Position numbers and translations under genes: made by a program
From: HGM04593 sp045631905
GTDB lineage: Bacteria; Bacteroidota; Bacteroidia; Bacteroidales; Bacteroidaceae
Assembly: GCA_045631905.1 (NCBI GenBank)
Contig: JAZQVO010000017.1
Coordinates: forward strand, 33,101-97,100
Direction of reading: 5' to 3'
DNA: 64,000 bases
The notes under the pieces: generated by a model
Told to the model about the DNA's origin: nothing
Database searches by the model: none
The model's input: only the letters and a program-made list of their open reading frames with translations
In this document: positions 1-8,065 of the stretch, piece after piece
Position numbering within the stretch: position 1 is the first letter of the stretch
Layout: every line of letters starts with the position of its first letter

Positions 1-2247
1 GAATGCGTCCTTGTCGGTATAATCAATACGAGATACATACACAACAGCATCGGCCACACGGCTTAATATCAACGAGTCTGTTACCAAACCAACAGGTGCT
101 GTATCCATTATTATATAATCGAACTTCTTGCTCAAATATTCAAGAGCAATATCAAGGTTGGCGGTAGACAACAACTCGGCAGGGTTAGGAGGTACTATAC
201 CGGCAGGCAACAAGTAAAGATTGTGTACCTCGACCGATGGTATTATAAGATTGTCAAGCATAGATACCTTTTCCTCATCGGCGCACAAATAGCTTGTAAT
301 ACCTTCGGCCTTAGGATTAATATTAAATACTTCGGCAAGACGAGGACGACGAATATCAACACCCATCAAAAGCACCTTTTTGCCAAGCATAGCAACACTC
401 ACCGCAAAGTTAGCCGATACAAAGGTTTTTCCTTCGCCCGACACGGTAGATGTAAACATTATAACATTACCGGTACTCTTCTTCATAACAAACTGCAAGT
501 TGGTACGCAGTGTTCTGAACGACTCGGCCATTATATCATTCTTGTTGGCACGTACAACTATCGAAGAGCCTCGTCCATCGACGCTTGTAGCTACAGGCAC
601 CGTTGCAACAATAGGCAAGGTTGTCAAATCCTGCACCTCCTCGGGTGAAGATATCTTTGTTCGCAACAACTCCTTAATATACACAACCAACGCAGGCAAT
701 AGCAAGCCTATGAAAAGAGCCACCAAAACAATCATTTTCTTTTTGGGAGCAACAGGAGCCGAAGAACACATCGCAGGGTCGATACAACGCAAGTTATTGG
801 CTGTTACCGCAAGCGACAAGGCGTTCTCCTCGTACTTTTGCAAAAGCATTATGTAGAGTTGCGATTTAATATCACGCTCACGGGTAATCTCCATAAGCGA
901 GCGTTCCATGTCGGGTGACATCTGCAAACGAGATGTATACTCGCTTGTTATCTTCTTCAATGTTTCATATTGAGCCGACAACGAGGCATTATAAACTTTT
1001 ATAGCCTCACGAATATCATCTTGCAAGCCCCTTACAAGCTCGGTCTGCATTTTAAGAGCAGGGTTTTCTGACGCGGCAGTAAGTTGCAACTGGTTACGTG
1101 CAGCAACCTCTACATTATACTTGGTTATGAGCGTTGCCAAAGAGGCATCATTAATCAAGCCCATTGTAGATGGAATCACTTGCAAGTCGTTATTAGGATT
1201 ATTCACAAATGCCATAAGGTACTTGGAGTTTTCCATCACAAGTTTCATGCTTTCCATCTTTTTGACATACTCATCTTTGTTTTTCAACACCTGAGGCGCG
1301 TCAATTTCGGGAGACACAAGTTGGTTATTCTTTTTATAGTTGGCCAAGTTCTTTTCCTTCTCGTACAACTCGCCATTAATTACTTCGATACGTTGTTGGA
1401 TAAAATCCTTTGTATCCTGTGACACCTGACGTTTATCCTCGTTTGTAACATTATTATAACTAACAATGAGCGCATCGATAAAATCGACTCCCGTTGCAGG
1501 CACCGTTGTACTGGCGGTTATAATAGCAACAGATGCAGTTTTTGAAACAGGTGCTACACTAAGAGACGACTTATAGGCAGCTGTTGCCGCCATCAAGGGA
1601 TAAATATCAGCATTTACTTCATATAAATCTTCTACACTCTCATTACGAGTAATAAGAACATCACCCTTTACAGTATGCAACAAATAAGGATATTGAGTAA
1701 TTGTTTCTCCATCTGTCTCAACCTCGTAACCTTCGGCATCATTTACATACTTATACGAAACGACAAAAAGAGAATCTTCGTTTACAACAAACGACAGAGA
1801 TAGAGGAGCATTCAAATTCTCAAGATCGCTATTCTTAAACTCTATATTAACAGGACTGCTCGCCTTATAAATAGGCCTTACACCTATCATTTTAGGAGTT
1901 GAATATGATATATAAAGACCTGCATCGAGCACTGCCCCCTTTACCACCGAGAAGGAGTTGATAACCTCTATCTCGTTTTCAACATTTGAGTTGTTACTTT
2001 GAAAACCAAAATCGTTGAGAACGTCCATTTGCGAAACAAACGAACCCTTCTCCGAGTCTTGGATTAGAATCTTAGCCGATACTTGATATACACTTGTCGA
2101 TTTATATATGTACAAAGCAGCAAAGCAAAGGCATACTATTACAGACAAAAGGAAAAATTTCCAATTTAACAGAAAATGGTGCAACAACAAACCAAAGTTA
2201 AATTCACCACCATTTTCTTCCTGGTTTACATTACGCTCTATATCCAT
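1..2247 (-). CDS. Wzc-like polysaccharide co-polymerase / BY-kinase (3' end outside window)
   Basis: The reverse strand is open for 749 codons from ATG at 2247 to the window edge, so the C-terminus is missing. Residues about 31-48 form a membrane helix, followed by a Wzz-type periplasmic region with coiled-coil character, a second helix near residue 505 and a cytoplasmic kinase domain. The kinase shows Walker A SGEGKTF near residue 600, the A' motif VDIRRP near 630 and Walker B IIMDTAP near 710, the bacterial tyrosine kinase layout. Such proteins control chain length and export of capsule or exopolysaccharide in the inner membrane with a Wza partner. That partner lies 6 bases upstream. The Tyr-rich tail expected at the C-terminus would be beyond the window. 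Family assignment is secure; the polymer is unknown. Confidence 0.93.
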   Translation of the reverse strand, partial: MDIERNVNQEENGGEFNFGLLLHHFLLNWKFFLLSVIVCLCFAALYIYKSTSVYQVSAKILIQDSEKGSFVSQMDVLNDFGFQSNNSNVENEIEVINSFSVVKGAVLDAGLYISYSTPKMIGVRPIYKASSPVNIEFKNSDLENLNAPLSLSFVVNEDSLFVVSYKYVNDAEGYEVETDGETITQYPYLLHTVKGDVLITRNESVEDLYEVNADIYPLMAATAAYKSSLSVAPVSKTASVAIITASTTVPATGVDFIDALIVSYNNVTNEDKRQVSQDTKDFIQQRIEVINGELYEKEKNLANYKKNNQLVSPEIDAPQVLKNKDEYVKKMESMKLVMENSKYLMAFVNNPNNDLQVIPSTMGLINDASLATLITKYNVEVAARNQLQLTAASENPALKMQTELVRGLQDDIREAIKVYNASLSAQYETLKKITSEYTSRLQMSPDMERSLMEITRERDIKSQLYIMLLQKYEENALSLAVTANNLRCIDPAMCSSAPVAPKKKMIVLVALFIGLLLPALVVYIKELLRTKISSPEEVQDLTTLPIVATVPVATSVDGRGSSIVVRANKNDIMAESFRTLRTNLQFVMKKSTGNVIMFTSTVSGEGKTFVSANFAVSVAMLGKKVLLMGVDIRRPRLAEVFNINPKAEGITSYLCADEEKVSMLDNLIIPSVEVHNLYLLPAGIVPPNPAELLSTANLDIALEYLSKKFDYIIMDTAPVGLVTDSLILSRVADAVVYVSRIDYTDKDAF

Positions 2248-2253
2248 AACCTT

Positions 2254-3057
2254 TTATTTTAAGATGTTATACAAAAGAGATGTCAAAGAAACTAAAATCG
2301 ATGTTGCCGAGAACCACAAAGAGGTTGTACTGCCCACGTCAGAGCCTTTTGCCTTGGCTTTATTAGGGGTGACATACACAACATCGTTCTGTTGCAAATG
2401 ATAATAAGGAGATGCAACAACCGAAGCATCGTTAAGATTAAGTTCGTGTATCATAGTATTGCCATTTACATCTTCGCGTATAATCTTAACATTCTCACGC
2501 ATACCATGGATTGTCATATCACGTGCAAGAGCCAGAGCTTGGAAGACATTTATCTTATCGTCATTAACTATAAAAGTTCCGGGTGCGGTAACCTCACCTA
2601 ATACCGAAATTTTAAACTCGGCAAAACGCACGGTAACAATAGGAGGAGTTGCAAAAGCCCCCTTTATTTTCTCAATAATCAGCTCCTCGGCCTCTTTCTT
2701 AGAAAGACCGGCCACATGTATTTTACCGGCAATAGGAAATTCTATATTACCCTCGGCATCAACAAGATAGGACTGAAAAGTCGGTTGCGAGGTTAGTACA
2801 TTCCTATCACTAAACGGCTGAGAAATAAAAAGGTTGAAAGGAATAGCTGCCGATGGGTCTACGGGCGACATTACTATAATATTTAAAAAGTCGCGTGGCA
2901 TAATCTTAGCCTCATAAGCAACCATCTCTTTTTGTAAGCCATCTACAACAGAACTATTCTGCAAATATGGAACTTGTTTATACGAAGTACATGATGTTGC
3001 AAAAAACAATGCAACAACAGCACAAATTCCAACAAAATTAAACCCAAAATGTCTCAT
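2254..3057 (-). CDS. Wza-like polysaccharide export lipoprotein
   Basis: A 267-residue protein with a lipoprotein signal ending at Cys23 (ATSC), a poly-export domain (about 45-150) and an SLBB-type domain (about 155-235, motif VLGEVTAPGTF). It ends in a hydrophobic helix (about 243-263), as in Wza-type outer-membrane channels where the last helix spans the membrane. It is the first gene of the operon with the Wzc-like kinase, separated by 6 bases. A -7 box TATATTTG on the minus strand (3115-3122) lies upstream; no clear TTG is seen 20 bases behind it. Confidence 0.92.
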   Translation of the reverse strand: MRHFGFNFVGICAVVALFFATSCTSYKQVPYLQNSSVVDGLQKEMVAYEAKIMPRDFLNIIVMSPVDPSAAIPFNLFISQPFSDRNVLTSQPTFQSYLVDAEGNIEFPIAGKIHVAGLSKKEAEELIIEKIKGAFATPPIVTVRFAEFKISVLGEVTAPGTFIVNDDKINVFQALALARDMTIHGMRENVKIIREDVNGNTMIHELNLNDASVVASPYYHLQQNDVVYVTPNKAKAKGSDVGSTTSLWFSATSILVSLTSLLYNILK

Positions 3058-3236
3058 ATTTTTACTCTGTTTTTATTATTTCCACGCACAAAAGGGTATA
3101 TACCCATTTTTTTGCAAATATAAACAATTTAGCGCAATTAAACCTCCTAAATAGCAAAAAAAATACACACATACAGAAATAATACATACCAAGACCGCTG
3201 TTGAGAAAAAAACAAAAAGATAAATTCAAAATCACT

Positions 3237-3268
3237 CTTGCCTATTTATCTTTTAAAAGCTATCTTCG
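3237..3268 (+). promoter_or_regulatory. Core promoter of mltG (TTG-N20-TATCTTCG)
   Basis: TTG at 3238-3240, 20 bases, then TATCTTCG at 3261-3268, matching the Bacteroidota -33/-7 consensus. It lies inside the longest possible reading frame of mltG and therefore fixes translation at ATG 3289. Confidence 0.75.
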
Positions 3269-3288
3269 CAAAACAAAATATTTCGCAA

Positions 3289-4317
3289 ATGAAAGTTAAG
3301 ATTTTAATATTTACAGCTATAACACTGCTCACCATCACAGGTGCTACACTTGGATATGTGTATTACATAGTAAAAGGTGCACTGATAAACATTGATGAAA
3401 CATCTTATATATATATATACCCCGGCGATAACGCAAAAACAATTATAAAAAAGATTGAAGAGATCGCGCAACCCGCCACCATGAACGGTTTTAAACTTCT
3501 GGCCAAGCACAACAACCTGAACCGACAGAAAAAGACAGGACGTTTTGCCATATATGACGGCGACAACATGCACGTGCTCTACCGCCGAATAGTAAGCAAC
3601 CAACAAACGCCCTTAATGGTTACAGTGCCCGCAACGCGCACAGTTGAGCAAGCCGTAGCCACACTCGCCAAGCAACTGATGACCGACTCGGCAAGCATAG
3701 CGCACTATATTTGCAACCCCATATATTACAAGAAAATAGGCTTCAGCAAAGAGAGCCTGCCTTCACTCATCATACCCAACACATATGAGGTATATTGGAA
3801 CACGGCACCCGAAAAGATGGTGCAACGCCTGTTGCGCGAACACTCACTCTTTTGGAACAAGAGCCGTCGCGACAAGGCGCAAGCCATAGGGCTCACCATA
3901 GAAGAGGTTTCCACACTCGCCTCTATTGTAGACGAAGAGACAAACAACAACGCCGAAAAGCCGATAGTGGCAGGGCTATACATAAACAGGCTCAAGCGAG
4001 GTATCCCACTGCAAGCCGACCCGACAGTAAAATTTGCATTAGGAGACTTCACCCGCAAGCGCATACTGAAAAAAGACCTCGAGACAGAATCGCCCTACAA
4101 CACATACAAACACAAAGGGTTACCTCCCGGCCCCATACGCATACCCAGCATACAGGCGATAGAAAGCGTGCTCAACCACGCAAAACACAACTACATTTAC
4201 ATGTGTGCAAAAGAGGATTTTTCGGGCAGTCACAACTTCGCCACCACCCTTGCAGAGCACAACGCGAACGCGCAAAGATACCAACAGGCACTCAACAAAC
4301 TTAAAATCAAAAAATAA
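3289..4317 (+). CDS. mltG: Endolytic murein transglycosylase MltG (YceG-like)
   Basis: MltG cleaves nascent peptidoglycan strands at the inner membrane and terminates glycan elongation. I start it at ATG 3289 because the frame upstream of this contains the promoter; that gives 342 residues beginning MKVKILIF, with an N-terminal membrane anchor. The catalytic region shows SIVDEETNN, where the second Glu corresponds to the catalytic residue, then AGLYINRL, LQADPTV, SPYNTY and GLPPGPI, all hallmarks of the family. Its stop codon overlaps the ATG of the next gene by one base (TAATG), so the two are translationally coupled. That suggests a small cell-wall operon. Confidence 0.95.
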   Translation: MKVKILIFTAITLLTITGATLGYVYYIVKGALINIDETSYIYIYPGDNAKTIIKKIEEIAQPATMNGFKLLAKHNNLNRQKKTGRFAIYDGDNMHVLYRRIVSNQQTPLMVTVPATRTVEQAVATLAKQLMTDSASIAHYICNPIYYKKIGFSKESLPSLIIPNTYEVYWNTAPEKMVQRLLREHSLFWNKSRRDKAQAIGLTIEEVSTLASIVDEETNNNAEKPIVAGLYINRLKRGIPLQADPTVKFALGDFTRKRILKKDLETESPYNTYKHKGLPPGPIRIPSIQAIESVLNHAKHNYIYMCAKEDFSGSHNFATTLAEHNANAQRYQQALNKLKIKK

Positions 4318-5942
4318 TGAAAGACAAAACACTATTAGCCCTTCTACTTGTAAGCGTTGCAACATTTTGCAACGCTCAAGGACCTTTGAGCGCACTAATC
4401 CCCATGCCTAATAATATTGAGATTGACGCAAAAGGCAAAACGTTCCACATCGGAGCAAAGAGCTCAATAACCGACAACCTGCCCGGCGAGGCATTCTGTT
4501 CAAAGGAGCTGGCACGAGCAATAAAACTGAGAACAGGCGCAGATGTGCCCACGAACGAGAAAGGTGGAAACATTCAACTAATAGCCGACTCTGCGATGCA
4601 AGACAACCCCGAGCACTATATCATAGAAATAACCAAAAGGGGAATTACAGTAAAAGGAGCTACTGAAACCGCATTATTACACGCGGTGCGCACTCTGGAC
4701 CAGATAATGATGGGCGATGTGGTGAACAGCACAAAAAAAGAGATTGCATGCCTGAAAATTGACGATGCACCCCGCTACAAATTCAGAGCAATAATGCTCG
4801 ACCCTGCACGACACTTTCTGCCTGTAAACGATGTAAAATTCTTCATAGACCAGATGTCGAAGTTCAAATACAACGTACTGCAAATGCACCTTACCGACGA
4901 CCAAGGCTGGCGCGTTGAGATAAAGAGCCACCCAAAACTCACAAAGGTTGGTGCCTTCCGCAACAAGAATGGTGGCAACAAAGGCCCCGATAACGGTTTT
5001 TACACTCAGGAAGAGCTAAAAGATGTAATAGCCTATGCCCAAGAGCGCGGAATAGAGATAATACCCGAGCTCGACATTCCGGGACACTCGGCAGCCATAC
5101 TTACCGTCTACCCACACATAGGCTGTGCTTTCAGGCACAACGACACAAAAGAGCTTGGGAAAACAACCAACATGATGCTTTGCGCATGCAGTAAAGAGGG
5201 ATACGAAATATATGCCGACGTGTTCAGAGAGATTGCCGAGATTTTCCCCTCCAAGTACATTCACTTAGGTGGTGACGAAGCCGCCATAAAAGAAAACTGG
5301 GCAAAATGCGAAGATTGCCAAGCCTTAATGAAAGAGAACGGATACACCGTCCCTTCGCAGTTGATGAACATTTTCTTCGACAAGATGCTCTCCCTCGTAC
5401 GCCAGAACGGCAAAGAGCCCATATTATGGTGCGAGCTCGACAACATTTGGCCACCCGCATACGACTACCTCTTCCCCTACCCCCAAGACATAACACTTGT
5501 AACATGGCGCAACGCTCTGACACCCAAATGTATTGAGCTGACACGCAAACATGGCCACAAACTCATCATGGCCCCTGGCGAGCATGCCTACCTCGACTAC
5601 CCGCAATACCAGAACGACCTGCCTGAACGAGGCAACTGGGGCATGCCCATAACAACACTCGAAAAGAGCTATGCCCTCGACCCCGGGTACGGCCTCGCAA
5701 CAGAAGAGCAAGCACACATACAAGGCATCATGGGAACACTCTGGAGCGAAGCCATACGCGATATAAACCGCGCTACATACATGGCCTTCCCTCGTGCTTT
5801 AGCCCTCGCCGAAGCCGGCTGGACAGAGATGCCCAAACGCAGTTGGGAGAGCTTTAAAGAGCGCATATTCCCCTGCATAAACGACCTTATGAAAAGCGGT
5901 GTATCGGTGCGAGCTCCTTTTGAAATTTCTCCACGCAGATAA
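4317..5942 (+). CDS. GH20 beta-N-acetylhexosaminidase, secreted
   Basis: A 541-residue protein with a signal peptide (cleavage after about residue 20, CNAQG). An N-terminal GH20b domain (about 22-150) is followed by the GH20 barrel. Diagnostic motifs are LTDDQGWR, PELDIPGHS and HLGGDEA; the adjacent Asp-Glu of the last is the catalytic pair for substrate-assisted removal of terminal GlcNAc or GalNAc. It overlaps mltG by one base, so it may act on peptidoglycan-derived or host glycans. The coupling favours a wall-linked role but does not prove it. Confidence 0.94.
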   Translation: MKDKTLLALLLVSVATFCNAQGPLSALIPMPNNIEIDAKGKTFHIGAKSSITDNLPGEAFCSKELARAIKLRTGADVPTNEKGGNIQLIADSAMQDNPEHYIIEITKRGITVKGATETALLHAVRTLDQIMMGDVVNSTKKEIACLKIDDAPRYKFRAIMLDPARHFLPVNDVKFFIDQMSKFKYNVLQMHLTDDQGWRVEIKSHPKLTKVGAFRNKNGGNKGPDNGFYTQEELKDVIAYAQERGIEIIPELDIPGHSAAILTVYPHIGCAFRHNDTKELGKTTNMMLCACSKEGYEIYADVFREIAEIFPSKYIHLGGDEAAIKENWAKCEDCQALMKENGYTVPSQLMNIFFDKMLSLVRQNGKEPILWCELDNIWPPAYDYLFPYPQDITLVTWRNALTPKCIELTRKHGHKLIMAPGEHAYLDYPQYQNDLPERGNWGMPITTLEKSYALDPGYGLATEEQAHIQGIMGTLWSEAIRDINRATYMAFPRALALAEAGWTEMPKRSWESFKERIFPCINDLMKSGVSVRAPFEISPRR

Positions 5943-5950
5943 TTTAAAGC

Positions 5951-5992
5951 ACAAACATAGTAGAAAGGTGACACCCCTTCTACTATGTTTGT
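5951..5992 (+). terminator. Hairpin after the GH20 gene
   Basis: A near-perfect inverted repeat ACAAACATAGTAGAA / TTCTACTATGTTTGT with a short loop, 9 bases after the GH20 stop. The poly-T run is weak. Confidence 0.75.
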
Positions 5993-6100
5993 TATTTAGC
6001 ACAAAGCAATTACACCTTTTTATATATAAAGCATTTTACTTTTTGCAATTATTCACTTTTGTTATATTAATTGAAAAAGCAAAAAAAAGAGAAGCATTAG

Positions 6101-6131
6101 TTGTTTGTGTATATAAAAAGGTTTATATTTG
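6101..6131 (+). promoter_or_regulatory. Promoter of the 6S-like RNA
   Basis: TTG at 6101-6103, exactly 20 bases, then TATATTTG at 6124-6131. No coding sequence follows; the transcript is the structured RNA. Confidence 0.75.
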
Positions 6132-6137
6132 TAATAG

Positions 6138-6352
6138 GTTTTGCTGTACGAGCGACTGGGAAACTCATCAAGCTTATTAGAAAAACCGAGACGAGCTTCG
6201 ATATCCAATGGCGGGCCACAACCTTCGAGTAGCTTTCGAGAGCCGGTGGATTACAAAGGATTAGGGCACTCAAATCTTTATTTCTCGGAGTTTCATCGTT
6301 CTCGTCGTACAGCAGAACTTTTTTAATCCGTGCTTTATGCATGGATTTTTTT
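6138..6352 (+). ncRNA. Bacteroidales-1 type RNA, probable 6S RNA
   Basis: This stretch has no convincing gene but has all the marks of an independent small RNA. A consensus promoter sits just upstream. The two ends pair (GCTGTACGA near 6141-6151 with TCGTACAGC near 6304-6313), giving a long rod of about 170 bases, and the transcript ends with an intrinsic terminator. It lies downstream of rplT, facing it. The Bacteroidales-1 RNA family is known to sit next to the L20 gene with exactly this promoter and terminator layout, and has been proposed to be the 6S RNA of this order, which binds RNA polymerase. I identify it by position and shape; covariance search against the family model would settle it. 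Confidence 0.75.
6325..6352 (+). terminator. Terminator of the 6S-like RNA
   Basis: Stem AATCCGTGC / GCATGGATT (one G-U pair) with loop TTT, followed by a run of T. Confidence 0.75.
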
Positions 6353-6522
6353 ATTTGCCACATGCCACTGATGCTACAAAAAAGCAAACAGACTGCACGC
6401 GCGAGAAAAAAACAGCAGGCTCCCCCCACCCCCTTTAAGCAACATATTCGTCACCTTGCCACACGAACCGTTCTCACATTTAGCTCTGTGTAAATTAAAA
6501 TTCGAGCAACATCATATATAAA

Positions 6523-6555
6523 AAAATAGCCGAGTAAATTTTACTCGGCTATTTT
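6523..6555 (-). terminator. Terminator of the thrS-infC-rpmI-rplT operon
   Basis: Perfect stem AAAATAGCCGAGTAAA / TTTACTCGGCTATTTT starting 16 bases after the rplT stop. It is symmetrical enough to work in both directions and separates rplT from the facing small RNA. Confidence 0.85.
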
Positions 6556-6571
6556 CTATCAAAGGTTTAAA

Positions 6572-6919
6572 TTAGTTTTTAACCTTGTCCACGATAGCTT
6601 TGAAAGCTGCGGGGTTGTTCAAAGCAAGGTCGGCGAGAACCTTACGGTTAATCTCGATACCGGCTTTGTGAAGAGCACCCATCAACTGTGAGTAAGAGAG
6701 GCCCTCCAAACGTGCAGCCGCGTTGATACGCTGAATCCACAATGCGCGGAACTCGCGTTTCTTGTTACGACGGTCACGGAATGCATAAGTAAGACCTTTC
6801 TCCCAAGTATTCTTGGCTACTGTCCATACATTTTTTCTTGCACCAAAGTAACCTCTGGTCAAACCTAAAATTTTCTTTCTTCTTGCTCTTGAAGCAACGT
6901 GATTTACTGATCTTGGCAT
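6572..6919 (-). CDS. rplT: Large ribosomal subunit protein L20
   Basis: A 115-residue basic protein with the L20 signature (MPRSVNHVASRARRKKIL at the start, LWIQRINAAAR in the middle). It binds 23S rRNA early in 50S assembly. It is the last gene of the conserved infC-rpmI-rplT cluster, 77 bases after rpmI, and is followed by a strong terminator. Confidence 0.98.
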   Translation of the reverse strand: MPRSVNHVASRARRKKILGLTRGYFGARKNVWTVAKNTWEKGLTYAFRDRRNKKREFRALWIQRINAAARLEGLSYSQLMGALHKAGIEINRKVLADLALNNPAAFKAIVDKVKN

Positions 6920-6996
6920 AGTTTTAAATCTTTTGAATGTTAGCGCCGTCCTTTAACGGGCTTTACAGCTAATACATTCGGTTAATAATACAATAC

Positions 6997-7194
6997 TTAA
7001 CGCAATGACAACAATTCCTTAACACTCTTAACATTTGCAGCATCGAGAGTTGTAAAGTGTACAAGGTTTCTCTTCTGCTTCTTTGTCTTCTTAGTCAAGA
7101 TGTGACTGTGATAAGCATGTTTTCTTTTAATTTTACCTGTTCCGGTAAGAGCGAATCTTTTTTTGGCACCGGAGTTAGTTTTAACTTTTGGCAT
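6997..7194 (-). CDS. rpmI: Large ribosomal subunit protein L35
   Basis: A 65-residue basic protein, the usual length for L35, with the family start MPKVKTNSGAKKRF and the HILTKKTKKQKR stretch. It lies between infC and rplT as in most bacteria. Confidence 0.98.
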   Translation of the reverse strand: MPKVKTNSGAKKRFALTGTGKIKRKHAYHSHILTKKTKKQKRNLVHFTTLDAANVKSVKELLSLR

Positions 7195-7254
7195 TTTACA
7201 AAAAATTAATAGTTAATATTTATCGGCAACGTACTATACAACGTTACTCGCTTT

Positions 7255-7833
7255 TTATTCTTCGGTTTTGGGAGCCTCTGGCTTTGCAGGCCTCTCTTTC
7301 TTTGTAGGTGTTGCCTTCTTGGGCGATACCATTATTGTCATGCGCTTACCTTCGAGCACAGGCATCATATCGAGCTTACCATACTCCTCGAGGTCTTTCG
7401 CGAAACGCAACAAAAGAATCTCGCCTTGCTCTTTGAAGAGGATTGAGCGACCTTTGAAAAATACATAGGCTTTAACCTTGTCGCCGTCCTGCAAGAAACT
7501 TATAGCATGTTTAAGCTTGAAGTTGTAGTCGTGGTCGTCGGTCTGAGGGCCGAAACGTATCTCCTTGACATCAATCTTCACCTGCTTTGCCTTCTGCTCC
7601 TTTTGACGTTTTTTCAATTGATAAAGAAACTTAGAGTACTCTATCAAACGACAAACAGGGGGTGTTGCCGTGGGGGAAATTTCTACTAAATCCAAGCCCT
7701 TCTCGTCGGCCATATCCAAAGCTTTGCTCAGAGGAAGCACCATCGATTCTATATCATCGCCTACTATACGCACCTCGTTCGCACGAATCTGTTCGTTTAT
7801 ACGATATTGATTCTTAATGTTGTCGTTCTTCAT
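7255..7833 (-). CDS. infC: Translation initiation factor IF-3
   Basis: IF-3 keeps the 30S subunit free and checks the start codon. The protein has 192 residues: N-domain YRINEQIRANEVR to about residue 85, helical linker, then the C-domain with DVKEIRF and GKRMTIMVSP. A Lys/Pro-rich tail of about 20 residues (TPTKKERPAKPEAP) extends past the usual end, as in other Bacteroidota. The chosen start is a plain ATG, not the rare AUU that gives autoregulation in enterobacteria, so that control is not evident here. Confidence 0.97.
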   Translation of the reverse strand: MKNDNIKNQYRINEQIRANEVRIVGDDIESMVLPLSKALDMADEKGLDLVEISPTATPPVCRLIEYSKFLYQLKKRQKEQKAKQVKIDVKEIRFGPQTDDHDYNFKLKHAISFLQDGDKVKAYVFFKGRSILFKEQGEILLLRFAKDLEEYGKLDMMPVLEGKRMTIMVSPKKATPTKKERPAKPEAPKTEE

Positions 7834-7993
7834 TAATTATGTTTAGAAATAAGTACTTTAATATTCTTTTTATTATGTGCTGAAAAAATCGTGGCAAATT
7901 TACCACTTATTTATCACATAACGAAGAGGTTTTGCTCTTTTTTTTATGTTTTTCTAAAAAAAACGTTCAAAAACCGATATATTTTTACCCAAA

Positions 7994-8030
7994 CACTGCC
8001 CCGAACAACATTATATTGCCCGGAGCAGTG
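7994..8030 (-). terminator. Hairpin between thrS and infC
   Basis: Inverted repeat CACTGCtCCGg / CGGGGCAGTG on the minus strand, in the 232-base thrS-infC spacer. There is no strong T run, so it may attenuate rather than stop transcription, or be an RNA-level control site for infC. Confidence 0.45.
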
Positions 8031-8065
8031 TCATTTAAGTGCTTAAAGAGACATTACATACCGAA

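Noticed and set aside
223..856. Two plus-strand frames of 141 and 158 codons
   Set aside because: They lie opposite the Wzc-like gene, whose motifs on the minus strand are unmistakable.
6097..6429. Minus-strand frame of 110 codons and shorter plus frames in the rplT spacer
   Set aside because: They overlap the structured RNA with its promoter and terminator and show no protein features.
7834..8065. Riboswitch or T-box in front of thrS or infC
   Set aside because: No T-box sequence is seen and the only structure is one hairpin.
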